A stretch of DNA of 64,000 bases from Methanosarcina horonobensis HB-1 = JCM 15518 (GCF_000970285.1 NZ_CP009516.1:2521036-2585035); one strand, 5' to 3'; positions 1 through 9,579 are shown, counted from the stretch's first letter. Numbers and translations: made by a program. The notes: generated by a model not told the origin, from the letters alone.

Positions 1-523
1 CCCGAAACGAAACTAGGGTGCTGAAGCAAAATTTGGGTGGCACAATTATAGGGAAACCATTTTTTCGATTTTACTCAAAAATGTCTAGAAGATCAGAGTG
101 GACGGCTAACTTCTGGACTATATAAAACATTTTTTACCTAAAACATTTTTTTTACCTGGTTTTTTTACTGTTCCAGAATAAGTGCTAAGGGTTGCATTAA
201 CATACTTGAAAATTCATCTTATTACCTGAAAATATTTGAACCTGGGAAATCATAATATAAAGCGAATCCGGGGAAGGAATAGATAGTTGGGGGATTGATG
301 AAATTAAAGATTTATTAAAAAAAATAGACTTTAAAGCTCTACTTGCAATTCTCGTTTTTTTGACACTTTATTATATATACCATTACTCTGGCGGAGCTAT
401 TGATTAAAAACAAATCGAAAGATCAAAAAACAAATTCGAGAGAAGTGGAATCTTGAAATAACCACAAAAAGCCGAACCTGGCTTTGGATAAAAAGCGTAA
501 CTGATGAAAAGGAGCTTCAAGCT
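1..523. other. Non-coding stretch with one possible micro-ORF
   Basis: No recognisable gene. A TATA-like stretch (ctatataaaa) lies near 118-128. A short open frame at about 294-407 (+) would encode a roughly 37-residue peptide with a charged start and one hydrophobic segment (core LLAILVFLTLYYIYHY), but it has no ATG, GTG or TTG start, only ATT behind a G-run, so I do not call it a gene. Confidence 0.4.
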
Positions 524-1420
524 ATGCTTTCAAGAGAAAACGATCAAGCAGTGCGCAAAGGGCTAGCTTCTATAGATGAGGAATTTGACGAAGGGGTCAA
601 CCAAGCTCTTGCCTCCCTGACAGAGATAGGTAAAAGGTATCTTAGCGAAAGAAAAGAACTGGAAGCTGAAAGGACGATATCCTCCATAAAAGAAATAGGA
701 AAGGCTGCTGCCCTTCAAGGCATGGAGAATGCAGCAATCAATGCTATCCGGTCTCTGGAACAGATTCTTCAGTGCTCGATGAAGCAGAACATGGAAAGCA
801 TAACTGTCAGGATTCTGCTTTCCTTCGGGAGTATCGGAAAAGTCGCTGCCGAACAACAACTTGAGACGGTAGCCAAACTTGCAGCCTCAATGCTCGGGAA
901 AAGCGGAAATACGGCAACTCTACTTAACAGAGAAAGAGAAACAATTGCAGTTACAATCGGGCTTGGTGAAATTGGAAAATCGGTTGCCAGGATGAAAATC
1001 CCTGATATTTCGGAAAATGCTGCTATGTGTGTCACCTGCCTTGGAGAAACCGGGAAACTGGCTGCTCAGAAAACTCTTGAAGAAGCTGCAATAGGAGCCG
1101 AACTTATGTTAGAAGAGATGGCTGCAGCCGCGATGGAAGAAAACCTCCAAGGTGCAGCTGGAAACATCGCAGCTTCTATTGAGGAAATAGGAAAAAGCGC
1201 TGAGGAAGAAGAGATGGAAAATGCCGTTTTTCAGGCTGCATCCGCCCTTCAGACAATTATGAGCAGTGCAGGAAGTAAATACCTGAATGATGCCTCAATT
1301 GCGGCAAAGATTGCTCTTGAATCTTTTAACGAATTTGATATAATAAACAATGAAGCCAGCATCAAAAAAATAGAAGAAATCAGGGAAATGATGAGAGCGC
1401 TGTGGGCAGATTCGAAGTAA
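524..1420 (+). CDS. Alpha-helical repeat protein of unknown function
   Basis: I do not recognise a named family. The 298-residue product has no signal peptide or membrane segment and should be cytosolic. It consists of degenerate helical repeats of about 35-50 residues, each containing an (E/S)xGK motif: TEIGK, KEIGK, GSIGK, GEIGK, GETGK and EEIGK, spaced through residues 30-235. Ala and Glu are abundant. This looks like a HEAT- or armadillo-like solenoid, a fold that usually serves protein binding. An AAGGAG ribosome site lies about 10 bases before the ATG, and no in-frame start occurs upstream. It stands alone, convergent with the UPF0210 gene. The repeat architecture is read from the sequence; the binding role is inference. 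Confidence 0.75.
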   Translation: MLSRENDQAVRKGLASIDEEFDEGVNQALASLTEIGKRYLSERKELEAERTISSIKEIGKAAALQGMENAAINAIRSLEQILQCSMKQNMESITVRILLSFGSIGKVAAEQQLETVAKLAASMLGKSGNTATLLNRERETIAVTIGLGEIGKSVARMKIPDISENAAMCVTCLGETGKLAAQKTLEEAAIGAELMLEEMAAAAMEENLQGAAGNIAASIEEIGKSAEEEEMENAVFQAASALQTIMSSAGSKYLNDASIAAKIALESFNEFDIINNEASIKKIEEIREMMRALWADSK

Positions 1421-1498
1421 AAAAGAAGAAAAAACAAAGATAGTGAAAAATGGTACAAAAAAATCCGGAAAAATAATTCCGGAAAAGTTCCGGAATCC

Positions 1499-2860
1499 TC
1501 AGTTTGTAAGCGACTGGATAGGAGCCGGAATTCTTCCACCCCTATTCACGAAAGTCTCGGAACTGAAACTGCTTACCGGCATGATAGGCGCACTTCCTAG
1601 CAGCCCGCCGAACTCTACGGAATCCCCTACGACTTTTCCCGGAGCCGGAATGATACGGACGGCTGTTGTCTTTTTGTTGATCACTCCAATTGCCATTTCG
1701 TCCGCAATGATTGCGGAAAGAGTAGTAGCAGGGGTATCGCCCGGGACTGCTATCATATCAAGCCCTACGGAACAGACGCTGGTCATTGCTTCGAGTTTTT
1801 CAAGCGTAAGGGCTCCGGCTTTAACTGCTTCGATCATGCCTGCGTCTTCACTGACAGGGATAAACGCTCCGCTCAACCCCCCTACGGAAGAAGAAGCCAT
1901 TGCCCCTCCTTTTTTTACGGCATCATTCAGAAGGGCAAGGGCTGCCGTTGTGCCGTGGGTTCCGCAGCGTTCAAGCCCCATAGCTTCCAGAATAGCGGCA
2001 ACACTATCCCCGATTGCCGGAGTTGGAGCAAGCGAGAGGTCAAGAATCCCGAATTCCACACCAAGCCTTCTAGAGACTTCTCTTCCTACCATCTCTCCCA
2101 TGCGTGTAATTTTGAAGGCTGTCCTTTTGATTGTCTCAGAAATCTCGGTAAGGTTCGGATTTTCAAGTTCGCAAACAGCTGCATTAACCACGCCAGGGCC
2201 GCTTACGCCTACATTAATAACACACTCGGGCTCACCTATCCCGTGAAAAGCTCCTGCCATGAAAGGATTATCTTCAGGGGCATTTGCAAAAACAACGAGT
2301 TTGGCACAGCCTATCCCATCCCTGTCGGCGGTCAATTCAGCAGTATTTTTAATTACTTTTCCCATAAGGCTTACTGCATCCATGTTAATGCCTGCTTTTG
2401 TGGTTGCAACATTTACTGAAGAACAGACCTTCTCAGTTGACGCAAGGGCTTCAGGAATGGAATTTATTAACTTAAGGTCGCCCCCGGTTTCTCCTTTATG
2501 GACAAGGGCGCTGAATCCACCTATAAAATCAACACCTGCTTCTTTTGCAGCTTCGTCCATTGTTTTTGCAACGGAAACAAAGTCCTTAGTCCTGCAGCTT
2601 TCTGCTGCTATGGCTATGGGGGTTACGGAAATCCGCCTGTTGATGATTGGAATTCCATACAGGTTCTGGATTTCATTCGTTGTCCGGACAAGGTCCTTTG
2701 CACGAGAAGTTATTTTTTCGTAGATATTCTCGTTAAAGACCTCGATATCAGGGTGGCTGCAGTCCCTCAGGCTGATCCCCATGGTAACGGTCCTGATATC
2801 CAGGTGTTCCATTCTGACCATCCGGATTGTTTCCATGATTTCGTTAGGGTTTATAAGCAT
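1499..2860 (-). CDS. UPF0210 (DUF711) family protein
   Basis: The 453-residue product belongs to UPF0210/DUF711, large cytosolic proteins of undetermined biochemistry found in archaea and bacteria and remotely related to glycyl-radical-enzyme folds. Recognisable stretches are the Gly/Ala-rich central part ([19 protein letters not shown], near residue 320) and the C-terminal [18 protein letters not shown]. The length is normal for the family. A GGAGGA ribosome site sits 5-6 bases before the ATG. It lies 26 bases downstream of an ACT-domain gene on the same strand. The pair is conserved in many prokaryotes, so the ACT protein may be its regulatory partner; that role is inferred from the pairing. 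Confidence 0.9.
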   Translation of the reverse strand: MLINPNEIMETIRMVRMEHLDIRTVTMGISLRDCSHPDIEVFNENIYEKITSRAKDLVRTTNEIQNLYGIPIINRRISVTPIAIAAESCRTKDFVSVAKTMDEAAKEAGVDFIGGFSALVHKGETGGDLKLINSIPEALASTEKVCSSVNVATTKAGINMDAVSLMGKVIKNTAELTADRDGIGCAKLVVFANAPEDNPFMAGAFHGIGEPECVINVGVSGPGVVNAAVCELENPNLTEISETIKRTAFKITRMGEMVGREVSRRLGVEFGILDLSLAPTPAIGDSVAAILEAMGLERCGTHGTTAALALLNDAVKKGGAMASSSVGGLSGAFIPVSEDAGMIEAVKAGALTLEKLEAMTSVCSVGLDMIAVPGDTPATTLSAIIADEMAIGVINKKTTAVRIIPAPGKVVGDSVEFGGLLGSAPIMPVSSFSSETFVNRGGRIPAPIQSLTN

Positions 2861-2886
2861 GAAAAATCCTCCGACTTTCTTACTGA

Positions 2887-3165
2887 TCAGATCCTGTGCA
2901 TGAAACGGAAAGCATCTTCGTGCTGTACCTTGACCTCGACTCCAAGGCTCTTGCCTTCGGCGTCCATAGCCTGCTGGAAAGCTGCAAGGTCAAAGTTTTC
3001 CTTCGGAGCTTCTGCAAGCATGATCATTGTAAAGATGCCCTGCATGATAGTCTGGCTGATATCGACAATGTTTACATTGTAACTTGCCATAACCGTGGTT
3101 ATCCTGGCAACAATTCCTACTCTGTCGCTACCAATAACCGTGATAATGAAACGGCTTGATGTCAT
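2887..3165 (-). CDS. ACT domain protein (UPF0237 family)
   Basis: A 92-residue single-domain protein, almost entirely one ACT domain (about residues 4-78; opening [20 protein letters not shown]). ACT domains bind amino acids or other small ligands and usually act as regulatory modules. There is no catalytic partner in the polypeptide, as is usual for UPF0237. A strong AAGGAG site precedes the ATG. It is the first gene of a two-gene operon with the UPF0210 gene, which supports a regulatory link. The ligand is unknown. Confidence 0.88.
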   Translation of the reverse strand: MTSSRFIITVIGSDRVGIVARITTVMASYNVNIVDISQTIMQGIFTMIMLAEAPKENFDLAAFQQAMDAEGKSLGVEVKVQHEDAFRFMHRI

Positions 3166-3382
3166 GAAATATCTCCTTTTGAACCTGCTTTATCTGCAGG
3201 TTAGTACATGAAAACTTAAACAGGAAATTTTGTCCAGATTGAAGACCTGATATCTACAATTATCTCTGGAAACCTTCTTTATATGCCTAAACTGGTTTTA
3301 ATAGTTAAGCTTTTTTGCTACAACGAGAAAAATAACTATTAACACATGCAGTTAGTGAAGTTAACAATTGGCTTCAAAAACG

Positions 3383-3514
3383 ATGTTTGGACGTAGGATT
3401 GACTGCAAAGATCCCAGTTATTCAACGTTGGAACTGTCTAAGATTCTACGAAGCATTGCATTATTTCATAACAAAGTTAGACTACTATCAAAGACTATTA
3501 GGGAGACATCATGA
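3383..3514 (+). CDS. Small basic ORF coupled to the TrpF-like gene
   Basis: A 43-residue ORF (ATG at 3383; an in-frame TTG at 3368 would add five residues) whose TGA overlaps the ATG of the next gene as ATGA. The product is basic, without Cys or a membrane segment, and matches nothing I recognise. The exact stop/start overlap suggests it is translated and hands ribosomes to the TrpF-like gene, or acts as a leader peptide. No run of Trp codons is present, so classical Trp attenuation is not supported. Whether the peptide itself functions is uncertain. Confidence 0.4.
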   Translation: MFGRRIDCKDPSYSTLELSKILRSIALFHNKVRLLSKTIRETS

Positions 3515-4221
3515 GAATCAAAATTTGTGGTATTAAAAGGGTTGAAGATGTTTTTATGGCTGCATATTGCGGTGCTGATGCTATTGGTTTACTGATGGGA
3601 CAAAAATATCCATCAGACGACTTTATTAACATAGATTTAGCCCAAAAGATCGTAAAAGAATGTCCGCCATATATTTCGCCGGTGCTAGTTACACATCTGG
3701 ATGACCCTGAAAAAATTTCTTATCTTGCATCCCAGATAGGTTTTACTGCTATTCAACTGCACTCGGATTGTACTGTTGAAAGTATCAGATCACTGCGTGA
3801 AACCCACCCTCATATAAAAATAATCAAAAACTTTCATGTTGACGGGTTAGAGATGATTCACGCTATGAAACCCTTCGAATCTGTGGTAGATGCATTCATT
3901 CTAGATACTCTAGATTTAGCAAACAATAAAGTAGGTGGAACAGGTCTCACACATGATTGGAATATTAGTAGAGATATTGTTAGAAAAGTTTCGCGCCCAG
4001 TTATCTTAGCAGGAGGTTTGACTCCTGAAAATGTTGCGGATGCTATAAAGATTGTGAAACCCTTTGGGGTAGATGCTAATACCGGACTTAAAGACTCTAG
4101 TGGTTTCAAAGATAATACGAAAATGTTTAATTTTGTGTATCGTGCGAAACAAGAATTTTTCCAGGTCAGAAACTTGTCTACTAAACCGAGAGATAAAGAA
4201 GTTTTATGGATTCGCTCTTAA
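3511..4221 (+). CDS. Phosphoribosylanthranilate isomerase-like protein (TrpF family)
   Basis: The 236-residue product has the TrpF beta/alpha-barrel signature: KICGIKR at residues 3-9 (catalytic Cys of the family), the FILDTLD acid near 130-136, GGTGLTHDW, LAGGLTPENV and GVDANTGLKDSSGFKD. TrpF isomerises N-(5-phosphoribosyl)anthranilate in tryptophan synthesis. It is not next to other trp genes and carries an extra tail of about 20 residues (RNLSTKPRDKEVLWIRS), so it may be a paralogue with another substrate rather than the trp-operon enzyme. It is probably co-translated with the tiny ORF before it. The family assignment is firm; the substrate is not. Confidence 0.8.
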   Translation: MRIKICGIKRVEDVFMAAYCGADAIGLLMGQKYPSDDFINIDLAQKIVKECPPYISPVLVTHLDDPEKISYLASQIGFTAIQLHSDCTVESIRSLRETHPHIKIIKNFHVDGLEMIHAMKPFESVVDAFILDTLDLANNKVGGTGLTHDWNISRDIVRKVSRPVILAGGLTPENVADAIKIVKPFGVDANTGLKDSSGFKDNTKMFNFVYRAKQEFFQVRNLSTKPRDKEVLWIRS

Positions 4222-4445
4222 AACAATTTTTAGACATTAAGTACCTGTAAAAATGCCTGCAAATATCCCTCGAATATTAATGAGAAGGAAGGCCTCCGCT
4301 TTTGAGATAAATTGAAAAAATCTTTTAGTTAAATTCTCTTAAGGGTTCTTTGACTGCCAGGAGTAAAATTATGCAAAGACTTTTATTATTATATACAAAT
4401 TATAAAAGGGGATTGTATTGAAGTATCAATTTAGGGGATCACACT

Positions 4446-4835
4446 ATGGGGAGAGATTCATCAACCAAAGAAAAGGGTTCTGTAACACATGGAAATAAAA
4501 ACATAACTTCTGAAAAATGTACGGATTTTACAGTTCCTTATGTAGGGGAAAACATCAGTAGATGTAAATGTCCGGAGTGTCCGGTCCAGGCCGACAGTCC
4601 GTGTGCACAGGATAAAATTAAAAGTTCAAGGGAAGCAATGGAATATATGCCCGCAGGGGATATCCCATATCCGGAGTATATCCCCGGGGTGTACTGTGCA
4701 AAAGGTAAGTCCCAATGCAAGGACCTTAACTTTGACAGACAATGCATTTGTGATTCATGTGATGTCTGGAAAGAGTATGGTCTCAAAGATGCAGATCCGA
4801 ATAATCACTTCTGCCAGCATGGCAGAGCAACTTAA
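4446..4835 (+). CDS. DUF2769 Cys-rich protein
   Basis: A 129-residue soluble protein rich in cysteine, with an N-terminal cluster CKCPECPVQADSPC (about 40-53) and a C-terminal set GVYCAKGKSQC, CICDSCDVW and HFCQHG (about 82-126). This matches DUF2769, found in methanogens, whose Cys/His pattern suggests metal binding (zinc or Fe-S); its function is unknown. A TTAGGGG-like ribosome site lies upstream of the ATG. It is monocistronic. Family from pattern recognition; metal binding is inferred. Confidence 0.8.
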   Translation: MGRDSSTKEKGSVTHGNKNITSEKCTDFTVPYVGENISRCKCPECPVQADSPCAQDKIKSSREAMEYMPAGDIPYPEYIPGVYCAKGKSQCKDLNFDRQCICDSCDVWKEYGLKDADPNNHFCQHGRAT

Positions 4836-4939
4836 TTATTAAGGGTAATGTTTTTACTCAATATTTTACTACTCAAATGATGTTAATATACTGATATTTA
4901 ATATACTGATATTTTTGCAAAGGGGGCAGAGTTATAATT

Positions 4940-5068
4940 TTGGTCGTTATTCCTCTTTATAATAAAAAGCCACATGTTAAAAGAGCGTTAAGTTCTGTTC
5001 TAAATCAAACAACTCAGGATTTTGAAATAATTGTCATCGATGACGGGTCAACTGATAAAAGTGGATAA
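4940..5068 (+). pseudogene. N-terminal remnant of a family-2 glycosyltransferase
   Basis: Reading from a TTG, the frame gives a typical GT2 start: VVIPLYNKKPHVKRAL, then QDFEIIVIDDGSTDKSG with the nucleotide-sugar-binding DD motif, and a TAA after only 42 codons. A complete GT2 is about 250-350 residues. The sequence then passes directly into a histidine-kinase fragment in another frame, so a rearrangement joined two unrelated genes here. A GGGGG run lies upstream of the TTG. It is almost certainly non-functional. Confidence 0.7.
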
Positions 5069-5653
5069 AAATCGATACCCTTGATTTTGCAGCTTATTTG
5101 AGAAAGCTGACTACTGATGTTTTCAGTTCACATAATCTTCAAAATAAGGATATTAGTTTCAAACTTGACCTTGAACAGGTTGACCTTGGCATGGATATAG
5201 CAATACCTCTTGGAATCGTTGTAAACGAGCTGGTCTCAAACTCTTTCAAATATCCTTTTCCTGCTGGAAGAAAAGGAGAGATCCAGATCAATCTTCTATG
5301 AATAAGAAGAGGTTATATCATATAACCCAGAACAGTAGAGAAATTGTGCCTTTTTACTAATTCTCCTTTTATTCTACGCTGAATCCTATGACAAATTGAG
5401 TACCTTTATCTCTTTTAGGTTCAATTTCGCCGTCTATCTGCTCAACAAGAAGGTTTACAAGCTGAAACCCGAGGAAATCTGAGTTTTCAAAATCTATCTC
5501 TTTAGGGATGCCTTTTCCGTTATCCGATACTTCGAGTTTGTACTCGAAGCCATTTTTTTCCTTGCAATGTTTATCAGGACCGAAAATATCCTTTTCAGCA
5601 GCAATGGTTTCAGTTCTGAGTATATAATATATAAGAAAAGTGATTAAAAGCAT
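5068..5653. pseudogene. HisKA_2/HATPase histidine kinase fragment split by an internal inversion
   Basis: The + strand 5068-5298 encodes IDTLDFAAYLRKLTTDVF through the N-box NELVSNSFKYPF to GEIQINLL, collinear with the equivalent part of the kinase at 7054-9579. The rest of the ATPase domain (RTETIAAEKDIFG, VSDNGKGIP, GFQLVNLLVEQIDGE and the end, TAA at 5369-5371) lies on the minus strand between about 5618 and 5369. Inverting roughly 5298-5618 rejoins the frame exactly (ATC CAG ATC AAT CTT CT | C AGA ACT GAA). Sensor domains and the phospho-acceptor region are missing. A dead kinase paralogue. Confidence 0.8.
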
Positions 5654-5689
5654 TAAATCTTTTTATGCTAAATTAGTTTTTGTTTAGAA

Positions 5690-5943
5690 ATGATTTTTGA
5701 TACAATTTATTTAATATAATTTATGCTATTACTATGTACTGGAGTTGGGAAGTCGAATTGGGAAGTGGGGTGTGGGGTATCATCCGCACCAAATGAATCA
5801 CCCGGAGGGCGCTGATCCTTTCTTCGAATCGATATGCTTGGGGGAGCATAAAATCCGAAGAGACTGTATTGGGGGATACAGTAAAACAGCGCCTTTGGGT
5901 CTCTTCTTACATTACTCTTTTTACTGCTTTTTTCGCTACTTCT
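5690..5943. repeat. 250-bp non-coding repeat, copy 1
   Basis: About 250 bp that recur at 10340-10584 with roughly 80 percent identity by eye, collinear throughout. Two hairpins expose G-runs: GCT-TGGGGG-AGC at 5836-5847 and CTGTAT-TGGGGG-ATACAG at 5864-5881. Loops and stems are kept in the other copy. No open frame is conserved between copies. It could be a structured RNA, a kinase-gene leader or a mobile remnant. See findings. Confidence 0.7.
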
Positions 5944-5981
5944 TATAATACTTCCATGTAAATTGCTTAGGGGTGGCTTAT

Positions 5982-6557
5982 ATGGAGTTCGGAGGAAACC
6001 AAGTTACTAGACTAACTGTATATCTGCTGAGTATAAAGAGAATATTAAGAGATAGTCTTGGAACTCTACTTTTAAAGGGATGGAAGCAGTTAGATAAAGA
6101 AAAAACTACGCTTGTAGATGATCAAGCAATTCCTGAAATCCTTAGAATCCAGTCTGAAGAGTTTCAGAGCAAAAATGAAAAAGATATAATAAAATATTCA
6201 AAATATTCTAGAGAAACATTCTATGTAATCAAGAGCCAGAATAAAGTCATCGGCTATTGCATATACTATCTTAAACCAACAGTTTCCTTTAAAGGTTTTA
6301 AGAAACAAGCCGTAATTCATTTGATTGTAATCGACAGAAACTTTAGAGGCAAAGATTTTGCTGAGAGGCTATTAATTGAAAGTATTAAAGAGATGAAACT
6401 AAACAAAATATCCTCAATTCTTTTGTATGTAAACGTAAATAATGTTCCTGCCATAAGATTATATGAAAAAACTGGTTTTGTAGTAGTAGAACAAACTGAA
6501 AACATATGTGGGCAGAAGGAGAAGTGCTACAAAATGGAACTAAAGTTACAGTATTAA
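5982..6557 (+). CDS. GNAT-family N-acetyltransferase
   Basis: A 191-residue protein with a GNAT fold in the C-terminal two thirds. The acetyl-CoA loop region is VIDRNFRGKDFAERLLIESI (about 116-135), preceded by the beta-4 strand AVIHLIV, and the end carries VNNVPAIRLYEKTGF, the RimI-like motif. GNATs transfer acetyl from acetyl-CoA to amines of proteins or small molecules; the substrate here is unknown. The ATG at 5982 follows an AGGGGTGG site, better than the GTG at 5973. The N-terminal 40 residues are not part of the domain. The gene lies inside what is a continuous repeat at the second copy (10584), so it probably inserted there. Confidence 0.82.
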   Translation: MEFGGNQVTRLTVYLLSIKRILRDSLGTLLLKGWKQLDKEKTTLVDDQAIPEILRIQSEEFQSKNEKDIIKYSKYSRETFYVIKSQNKVIGYCIYYLKPTVSFKGFKKQAVIHLIVIDRNFRGKDFAERLLIESIKEMKLNKISSILLYVNVNNVPAIRLYEKTGFVVVEQTENICGQKEKCYKMELKLQY

Positions 6558-6612
6558 GAAGTTCAAGTAGAAGTGATAAAGTTTAGAAAAGTTTGCAGGA
6601 AAGTGATTGAGC

Positions 6613-6770
6613 CTACTAATTTGCAATCCTTTACAGGCTCTTTGAGCCTATCCAGACCCGTCCCAATACAAACACCACATAAAGAGCCTGGTCACCAAGC
6701 AATGCGCCTGCAAATAACTGCTAAAAACCTGGTCTGGGCAGGATTGTCCGGGCTGTCGAGCTGGCGCAGG
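6613..6770. repeat. Second non-coding repeat type, copy 1
   Basis: About 140-150 bp that match 9618-9760, sharing blocks such as CCAATACAAA and AATGCGCCTGCAAATAACT and ending near ATTGTCCGG / ATTGTTCCGG. The first part (TTTACAGGCTCTTTGAGCCT, 6629-6650) also matches the start of sequence downstream of the 250-bp repeat at 10585. No coding sense. The stretch from 6771 to 7053 is AT-rich and holds only the kinase promoter region. Confidence 0.6.
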
Positions 6771-7053
6771 CATACCGCTGAAAAAGAGAATTCTATCTTT
6801 TTGTTCAATTATTACTTGTTTTAATGATTTTTGGTATACAGAAAATAATGTAAAACTTATACATAAGTTGTATAAACGTAGATTTATTATATTGTCTTTA
6901 TGAACTCGTAATTACATAAACTCCATAAAATAAAATTTATTTTTCCAAAAATTCATTTATATGTAGACAAAACAAAACATGTGATTTTAAATAAAATAAG
7001 GATGTTAAACAATAAGAAATTTTTGACTTTATGCCAGAATATTGGAGAAAAAT

Positions 7054-9579
7054 ATGGATAATATTCGAGCCTCTGGCAATGATATTGTCGGAGATATTCC
7101 CTGCGGAACACATTTCTGCCTTTTCTACAGGACAAAAGAAGATCTGATAGATGTCCTTGTTCCTTATTTCAAAGCCGGACTAGACAATAACGAGTTTTGT
7201 ATATGGATCATACCAGAATCTCTTAGTTTGGAAGAGACAAAAAAAGCCTTGAGAAAGGACATTCCCGGTTTTGATTACTACATGGAAAAAAGGCAAATCG
7301 AGTTTATTTCTTATGCTAATTGGTTCTTAAAAGAAGGTACTTTCGATTCGAAAAGAACCTTAAACTGCTGGATTGAAAAGCTCAATCAGGCTCTAACCAG
7401 TGGCTACGATGGACTGAGGGTGGCAGAGGACACTAACTGGTTGGAAAAAGAAAGCTGGGATGATTTCGTTGATTATGAGGAAAAACTGGATTCCCTCACC
7501 AACGGATGCCAGATGCTAATTCTTTGTACTTATTGTCAGGATATATGTAGCGTAACAGAGACTATTGATGTGATTTCCAATCATCAAATGTCTCTTATCA
7601 AAAAGAAAGGAAAATGGGAAAAAACAGAGAATCTCACGCGAAAGAATATTACAGACCTGAAACAGGCAGAAAATATAATCTGTGAGAGCGAAGCACGTCG
7701 TAAAGTTGCTGAAGCTATTGAGGTTGAGCGGCAAAGGTTTTTTGACATGCTGGATTCACTCCCGGCAATGATATTGCTACTGACATCTGACTAGCATGTT
7801 GCCTTTGCTAACCGCAGCTTCCGTGAAAAATTCGGCGAGCCAAATGGTCGGCAATGCTATGAATACTGTTTTGCGAACACCAAGCCCTGTGAGTTTTGCA
7901 AGGCATATAAGGTACTTGAAACCGGTAAACCACACGGTTGGGAATTTACCATGCCGGACGGAAGTATATTCGATGTTTATAATGTCCCGTTTACTGATAC
8001 TGACGGTTCACCCATGATCCTCAAGATGGAAGTTGACATTACCGAGCGAAAAAAGATGGAAGGAGCTCTTAAAAAAGCACGTGATACTTTAGAAGAAAAG
8101 ATTAGACAGCGTACAGCAGAGCTTGAAAAGGCTTATAACTCTTTGAAAGAAAGCGAGAAAGGTCTAGCTGAAGCTCAAAAAATGGCTCACCTGGGCAATT
8201 GGGATTGGGATGTTGTAACTGATAAGATACATGGATCTGATGAAACTTATCGTATTTTTGGGTTAAATCCTCAAGAATGCACTGCAACTTAGAAGGAATT
8301 TTTGAACTTTGTCCATCCAGAAGATCGGGATTACGTTGATAAGGCAGTTAAAGAGGCATTAAATGGAAAGCCTTTTGACATCGACTATAGGATAATTTCA
8401 GTTTCTGGAGAAGAACATATAGTCCATATGCAATTCAAAGTCATTTTTAGTGAACAAAATGTTCCTATTCGAATAAAAGGAATTATTCAGGATATTACCG
8501 AACATAAGCATCTGGAGGAGCAAATTCGCCAGCGAGTTGAAGAACTGGAATTGATGATGGATGTTGTGCCTGTTGCCATCTTTATGGGACACGATTCACA
8601 AGGTCAAAACATTACAGGTAATAAAAAGGCAAATGAATACTCTGAAGCTGAAATTGGAGAGAATATCTCGGCAAGTATCACACATACGCGGCGCTTCTTT
8701 CATAAAGGTCGCGAGTTGCTTGCAGAAGAATTACCCGTGCAACAAGCCGCTTTAAAGGATATTGATGTGCGTGATGTAGAAATTGATTATCTGTTACCGA
8801 GTGGACAACGTAAAGTTGTTCTTGGGTCAGCTAGTCCACTACATGATTCAGAGGGGCATGTGCGTGGTAGTGTCGGCGCGTTTGTTGATATAACTGAGAG
8901 AATAGAAACCGAAGAAGCTCTGGAAAAGATGCAGGGAACCCATATAAAAGAAATTCACCACAGGATCAAAAATAATTTGCAGATAATATCATCTCTTTTA
9001 AGTCTTGAAGCTGAAAAATATAGCGATACAAAGGTTCTTGAATCCTTCAAAAACAGCCAGAACCGCGTAACCTCAATGGCTTTGATCCATGAAGAATTAT
9101 ACAAAGGTAAAGATATAGATACTATCGATTTTGCTGCCTACCTCAGGAAATTGACTGCAGACCTGCTGGATTCATACCTTGTGGGCAGTGATAATATAAC
9201 CCTCATTCTTGATCTTGAACAATCTCATTTTAATATGGATACGGCAATCCCTCTTGGAATTATTGTCAATGAATTGGTCTCAAATGCCCTGAAGCACGCT
9301 TTTCCAGACCGAAGGAAAGGAGAAATACTTGTAGCCCTGAAGAGAACGGAAAACTTTACCATATACGAGGACGAATGCAGAGAGAAGGGTAATTTCCAAC
9401 ATGTACTTACAGTGGCAGATAACGGAATAGGCTTTCCTGATGAGATAGATCTCCAAGCTGCTGAATCTCTTGGACTTCAACTCATATATGTTCTTATTGA
9501 ACAGATAGACGGCTGCATCGAACTTAAAACGGATCACGGGACTAACTTTACGATCTGGTTTAACAATTTAGAAAAATGA
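7054..9579 (+). CDS. MEDS-PAS-PAS-PAS-HisKA_2 histidine kinase with two in-frame amber codons
   Basis: One frame of 842 codons from the ATG at 7054 (GGAG site 5 bases upstream) to TGA, interrupted only by TAG at 7792-7794 (codon 247) and TAG at 8290-8292 (codon 413). Read through, it gives a MEDS sensory domain (about 10-190), a coiled linker, three PAS domains (about 230-340, 370-490 and 500-620), the HisKA_2 motif EIHHRIKNNLQ (His near 635), then HATPase with NELVSNALKHAF and VADNGIGFP. No membrane segment, so a cytosolic redox- or ligand-sensing kinase. The first amber stands in LTSD-x-HVAFANRSF and the second in TAT-x-KEFLNFVHPEDR, both places where Tyr would be usual. There are no frameshifts, TAA or TGA. 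Either pyrrolysine is inserted or truncated pieces are made; the partner response regulator is unknown. Confidence 0.75.

Noticed and set aside
1443-2246. A 267-codon frame on the + strand opposite the UPF0210 gene
   Set aside because: It is the complement of a well-recognised gene, has no family match or ribosome site, and its Pro/Ser-rich composition is the usual shadow effect.
3342-3355. ACACATGCAGTTAG, also found at 25453-25466
   Set aside because: A shared 14-mer with some similarity around it, but too short and without any common context to call a repeat family.
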